A stretch of 64,000 bases of DNA from Ctenosaura bakeri (taxonomy: Eukaryota; Chordata; Lepidosauria; Squamata; Iguanidae): contig CAOLHI010000247.1 in assembly GCA_948474755.1 (NCBI GenBank), positions 248,001 through 312,000 of the forward strand, in the 5' to 3' direction. Position 1 is the first letter of the stretch, and the number at the start of each line of letters is the position of its first letter. Below are positions 60,100 to 64,000 of the stretch, one piece after another. A program made the position numbers and the translations under genes. The notes below the pieces were generated by a model that was not told where the DNA came from, searched no databases, and worked only from the letters and a program-made list of their open reading frames with translations.

Positions 60100-62460
60100 G
60101 CACCCCCAAAAAATTGCTGCGGGGGACGCACCCTCTCATCACACATATTCTGTCCCTACGCAACTGCTTGCTCCTGTTTTATTCAATATGGCAAAAAACA
60201 GGTATTAAAGTTCCAGGTATATAATAAGTAGAATGGTCAAAGAAAGTGTAGTTGGAAGGGGGAATTGTTCTTTTACATCATCTGTGTTGTTTTTCTTTTG
60301 TCAACTCTGTTATTATAATGTCAAAATTAACATGAAAGTAGAAGGTTTGCATAAGAACCAGTTCTGTGCTGTATTAATTGCTGGGCAGCGAAGGGCAATA
60401 GAGGAAGGGTTTATAGTTGTTTTCATTTGATGTAACATTTTAAGACACAATAAAGACACTGTATATAAAAGACCACTTGAAAAAAAATGGAGAAAGGAGA
60501 TTTCTTAGACAAACTAAAGGATCTCACTTCAAGATGTTATAGTAGGGATGGGCAAAATATAGCCCAGTGGTCCTCAAACTGATTTTGTGGCCCTCCACCT
60601 TTCTCACCTCCCTGACTCGAGCAAGCAAGTTTCAAGATAGCACTCTCCCTTATCTCACTCAGGTTGAATCTACATGAGGGCTGTATTCCGGCAACACGGT
60701 GTAATATCCCTGCCCCATTTGACTACTTTACATCTACTGAAATCAGTTTGGAAAGCCGCACAGGACCATGTAATTTAGCCACATCAGTGCAAGGAGGTGT
60801 TTCTACTACATGCACATGTTCACTCATTGGTTTATGTCTGGTCACATTACCACAGCAGCTGATTTTTAAAGTTCCTGCCACCCAACATGCATATTTGCAT
60901 ATTCACTTAATCGAATAGTCTTTATTTCCCTGCCATTCTGATTGCCCATTTTTGCTTCTACAGGCTTCACCCACTTAACTGACAGGTCAGGGTCTGGAGT
61001 GCTCCCAGAAAATGGAATTTGTCAGAGAGTAGAACCCATGCACTGTACTGTAGGGAGCATGAAGGACTTATAGAGGCTCATTTGGGAATGACTGCATATA
61101 TGCTGCTTGTAAAGTTTCTCAAGTGGCTTGGCACCTTTTCTCCTCCTCTCAGCTTCCTTTGCAAGCAGTGCATGTATTCAAGCACTTCCGAGCAAGCCTC
61201 CATATGCGAGAAGAACTGATGAAACAGCAGAACCCCTGTCAAATTAATAGAACTTGCCCTTAATTTGGAAGTGTCAAAAGAGTGAGTTGTCTGATAAGAG
61301 GGCACTGAAGGATGGGGGCTACTTGTATAAAGTGAAGCCAGTAGAGCAGTGGGAGGTGAAATGCCAACCTATGAATGTGTGCAATAGTGTGCATGAGAAG
61401 GTTTACATACAAACACCAAATATATTTTTTTTAAAAAGGTGACACCACCTTTTCCAGATGCCAATACAAACCAGGGAGTTATCTCCCTGTGGCAGGAACA
61501 ACCAGGTGACTAGGTGACCACCCACCAATCTGGCTGCATTCTCTGCTCACCTGCACCTTTGATTCTACCTCAATTCCCAGTTCAGGGTCAAACCACACTT
61601 TTTAAAAAGTGAATCTTCTCAAAAACAGTAAAGTAAAGCAAAGGGTTATTAAAATCACCGTAGAGCCCTCAAGCATCAAAAAGAAATATTTTCACATCAG
61701 AGCAAGAGGAATGTTGTGTGTTCCAGCAGGACTGAGATCAAGGTAGGGATGTGTTATTTAGCCTGTACAGATTCAGCCCTAGTCTCTCTTAACATTTTCC
61801 CTGCTTTCATCACAGAGGTTATGCTGCCCTTCAGTCTTCAAGCAACCAGACCTATCTATCTCCACACTGAGTGAGAAGCTCTGTGTTATGACTAGACTTC
61901 TGTCTCCATTCTCAGAAGCAATCTGGTAACAACAAATATGAGGCGCTTGGTGTACAAACAGACCATAAGGAATGGAGTCACAAGCTTTTAGCACAGTCAG
62001 GATGGAATCATTGTAGTTCATCATGGAATCCACTTAGGTCAGCTTCTGCTTGTAACAATTCAGTCATCAGACATATTAGATGAAACAGATGTGGCATAGC
62101 AGAGGCACAGAGTGGATACGACCACAAAGGAGCCCTTTGCCTGTACTGTCATTAGTGCCAGCCACTTTGCTATGCTGAGAATGTTGATTAAATATTGGTT
62201 GACACTAGCTGATGTTGGTAGAATTCAGAATGTCTATTTTGCTTAGGTCAGGGGTTCTTTGCCTGTGATCTTCAGGGGATTCAGGGGGTCCATAGATCAT
62301 GCACCAAAAAAAAAAAAAAAATTCCCTGCAATGTCTTTCTTGTTGCTTTGAAATTCTCTTTATAGGGGAAAAAATCCTTTTTAAATTTCAAATTACGTTT
62401 AAAGTGTCATTTCGTTCCAAACAAGTATGCAGCATGAGATGGTAAACTGCAATTATATAC
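60100..62460. other. Gene-free stretch
   Basis: Only short open frames. 60544-60600 resembles a hAT-like end (AGGGATGGGCAAAATATAGC); 62306-62321 is poly(A). Confidence 0.45.
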
Positions 62461-62461
62461 A

Positions 62462-62812
62462 GTATGTGTCTTCAAGTTACTTGTCAACTTATAGAAACCC
62501 TATGAATTTTGTAGGGTTTTCTTAGGCAATTAACACTCAGCGGAGGTTTGCCTTCCTCTAAAACACAGCCTGTAGCACCTGGTATTTCTTTTTTATTATT
62601 ATTATTCTATTAAGAAAAGAATAAAAAAATAGAATAATAGAATAAATAGAATAGAATAATAATAGAATAGAATAATAGCTTATTAATAGAATAAAAAACA
62701 CCTGGTATTTCTTGATGGTCCTCTATCCAAGTACTAACCAGGACTGTCTCTGCTTAGCTTTCAAGATCAGACAAGATCTGGTGACTTCACGATATTTAGG
62801 CTATTAAAATAA
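62462..62812 (-). mobile_element. 5S-headed SINE with a nested retroposed A/T-rich insert
   Basis: Body at 62462-62590 and 5S-like head at 62715-62812 (CCAAGTACTAACCAGGAC, CTTAGCTTTCAAGATCAGAC, AAGATCTGGTGACTTC). Between them an AATAG-rich insert is bounded by two copies of CACCTGGTATTTCTT (about 62576-62590 and 62700-62714), and ends in AATAAAAAA. Confidence 0.8.
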
Positions 62813-64000
62813 TAACTGTTGCCATGTTAACAATGTTCAGAACTTTCATCAAACTTACAGGGCTCCACTACCACTGAAAAGTTAAGAGCCAATAGCTTAA
62901 ACGGTTATACCTAAAGCCTTAACCAAAAAATTGACCTTAATTCTTATGCTTATCTGGCCACTGACAATTTCCAAGAACTAGGAAAGAAGAAGCAGGAAGA
63001 CAGACCAGAAGTTATGCAATGAATTCAGAACAATGTCATCATCAACATGTTTTCTTCAGCAATTCCTTTGGGAACTAAAAACAGAATAGGAAGTCATTTG
63101 GGATCCAGAAGATTCTGTCTTCACCAAATCGTGCTAATTACTGGCTCTTGAATTAGGTTACTGTACTGCTTTCCACTTTCCTTCAATATTTGACAAATTC
63201 ATTATTTAACATTTGTAGACCAAATCTATCCCTACCTGATGTCCATTCATTTTCTTATTGTCACAGTGGAGGTCTGCTTTATTCATATGTGATTTGAGGT
63301 GAAAAGAGTGTTCATGAGTCTTATCAGAGAAAAACACTACATTTTATCAGTGAATGCTTGTGGAAATCATGTTAGTTCCTTGTTACCAAGCAAACTGCAA
63401 GCTGATTTTATATTGCAATGTATCTGGAAAATAACATCTTCAATTTTTAATACATAAGCACATTCTGAGGACTGCTCTGTTACTTCCGTTCTGAAGAATG
63501 CCTTGACATTAACAGACTTAAGGAAAACTGGCTGAGTGGGTTGATCAGTGCCTCTTTATAGCAAGGCTACTGAAAAAGCCATTTTAAAATTCCTCCATAC
63601 TGAATAACAATCAGTCAGTGTTACCCTGATTTCTTTGGTCCCGTGGGGGACACCTCAATCTGCTCCAAATAATGGGGAATGGGAATTAGCCAGAGCACAA
63701 GCTGTAGCAATGCAAGATGCAGAGCAACTTAGTGAGATCTTAAACCCAACATTTACGGTGTCAGGCCGAGTCAAAAACCAAGCAAAAGTAAATTATAATT
63801 ATTTTCTTTATTTAAAAGGCAGTCACTGTGCACATATGCACTCACTCACACAGACCTAAGAAGATAAAGGTAGGAAATCTGATAGAGGATTTTGAGAAGG
63901 ATTTTCCTTTTTTTAAATTATTATTATTAAAAATATATTTATTGAATTACAAATTACAAACATTAAAAAAACAAAGACAGACAATAGATTTCCATAATTA
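62813..64000. other. AT-rich gene-free end of the window
   Basis: No exon or named repeat is supported. The last 90 bases are A/T-rich low-complexity sequence. Confidence 0.45.

Overview
The window is nuclear DNA from a vertebrate, most likely a squamate reptile (a lizard). The evidence is the repeat content: a Sauria-type tRNA SINE, a second tRNA SINE family with a 3' tail ending in ACAACA repeats, SINEs with a 5S-rRNA-derived head, CR1/L2-type LINE fragments, and many short inverted-repeat DNA transposons in an AT-rich background. There is no sign of bacterial gene organisation. The one certain gene is KCNA3 (Kv1.3), a single-exon voltage-gated potassium channel gene on the minus strand at 39412-41213. 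Its start lies in a GC-rich, CpG-dense block of about 1.3 kb. The assembled sequence carries an apparent one-base deletion in a G5 run near the N-terminus that separates the true start from the channel body. Layout. 1-39.4 kb lies 3' of KCNA3. It is mostly repeat-derived but holds several short minus-strand segments that look like exons: a trio at 31.6-32.7 kb with strong splice signals and a poly(A) signal, and a weaker pair at 7.4 and 3.8 kb. I do not recognise any product. 39.4-42.0 kb is KCNA3 with its CpG island. A near-perfect hairpin transposon (41830-42007) sits about 620 bp upstream of the start codon. 42.0-64 kb lies 5' of KCNA3. It holds repeats only: LTR-type retrotransposon remnants at 46.8-48.9 kb, LINE fragments, MITEs, a hAT-type element with a perfect 8-bp target duplication, and two minisatellite blocks at 58.6-60.1 kb. 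The most informative repeat signal is a dispersed family of non-autonomous elements whose ends read GGCCnTTTC/TC..GC and which are flanked by 3-bp duplications (TAA, TCA, CTT, CTA, ATA, TAG). Two of them interrupt other repeats (a LINE at 9991 and a SINE at 53802), which shows their exact borders. A cluster of three RFX X-box-like motifs at 38331-38425 lies between KCNA3 and the candidate spliced unit. In mammals KCNA3 lies in a KCNA10-KCNA2-KCNA3 cluster on one strand with large gaps between genes. A mostly gene-free 64 kb around it fits that arrangement.
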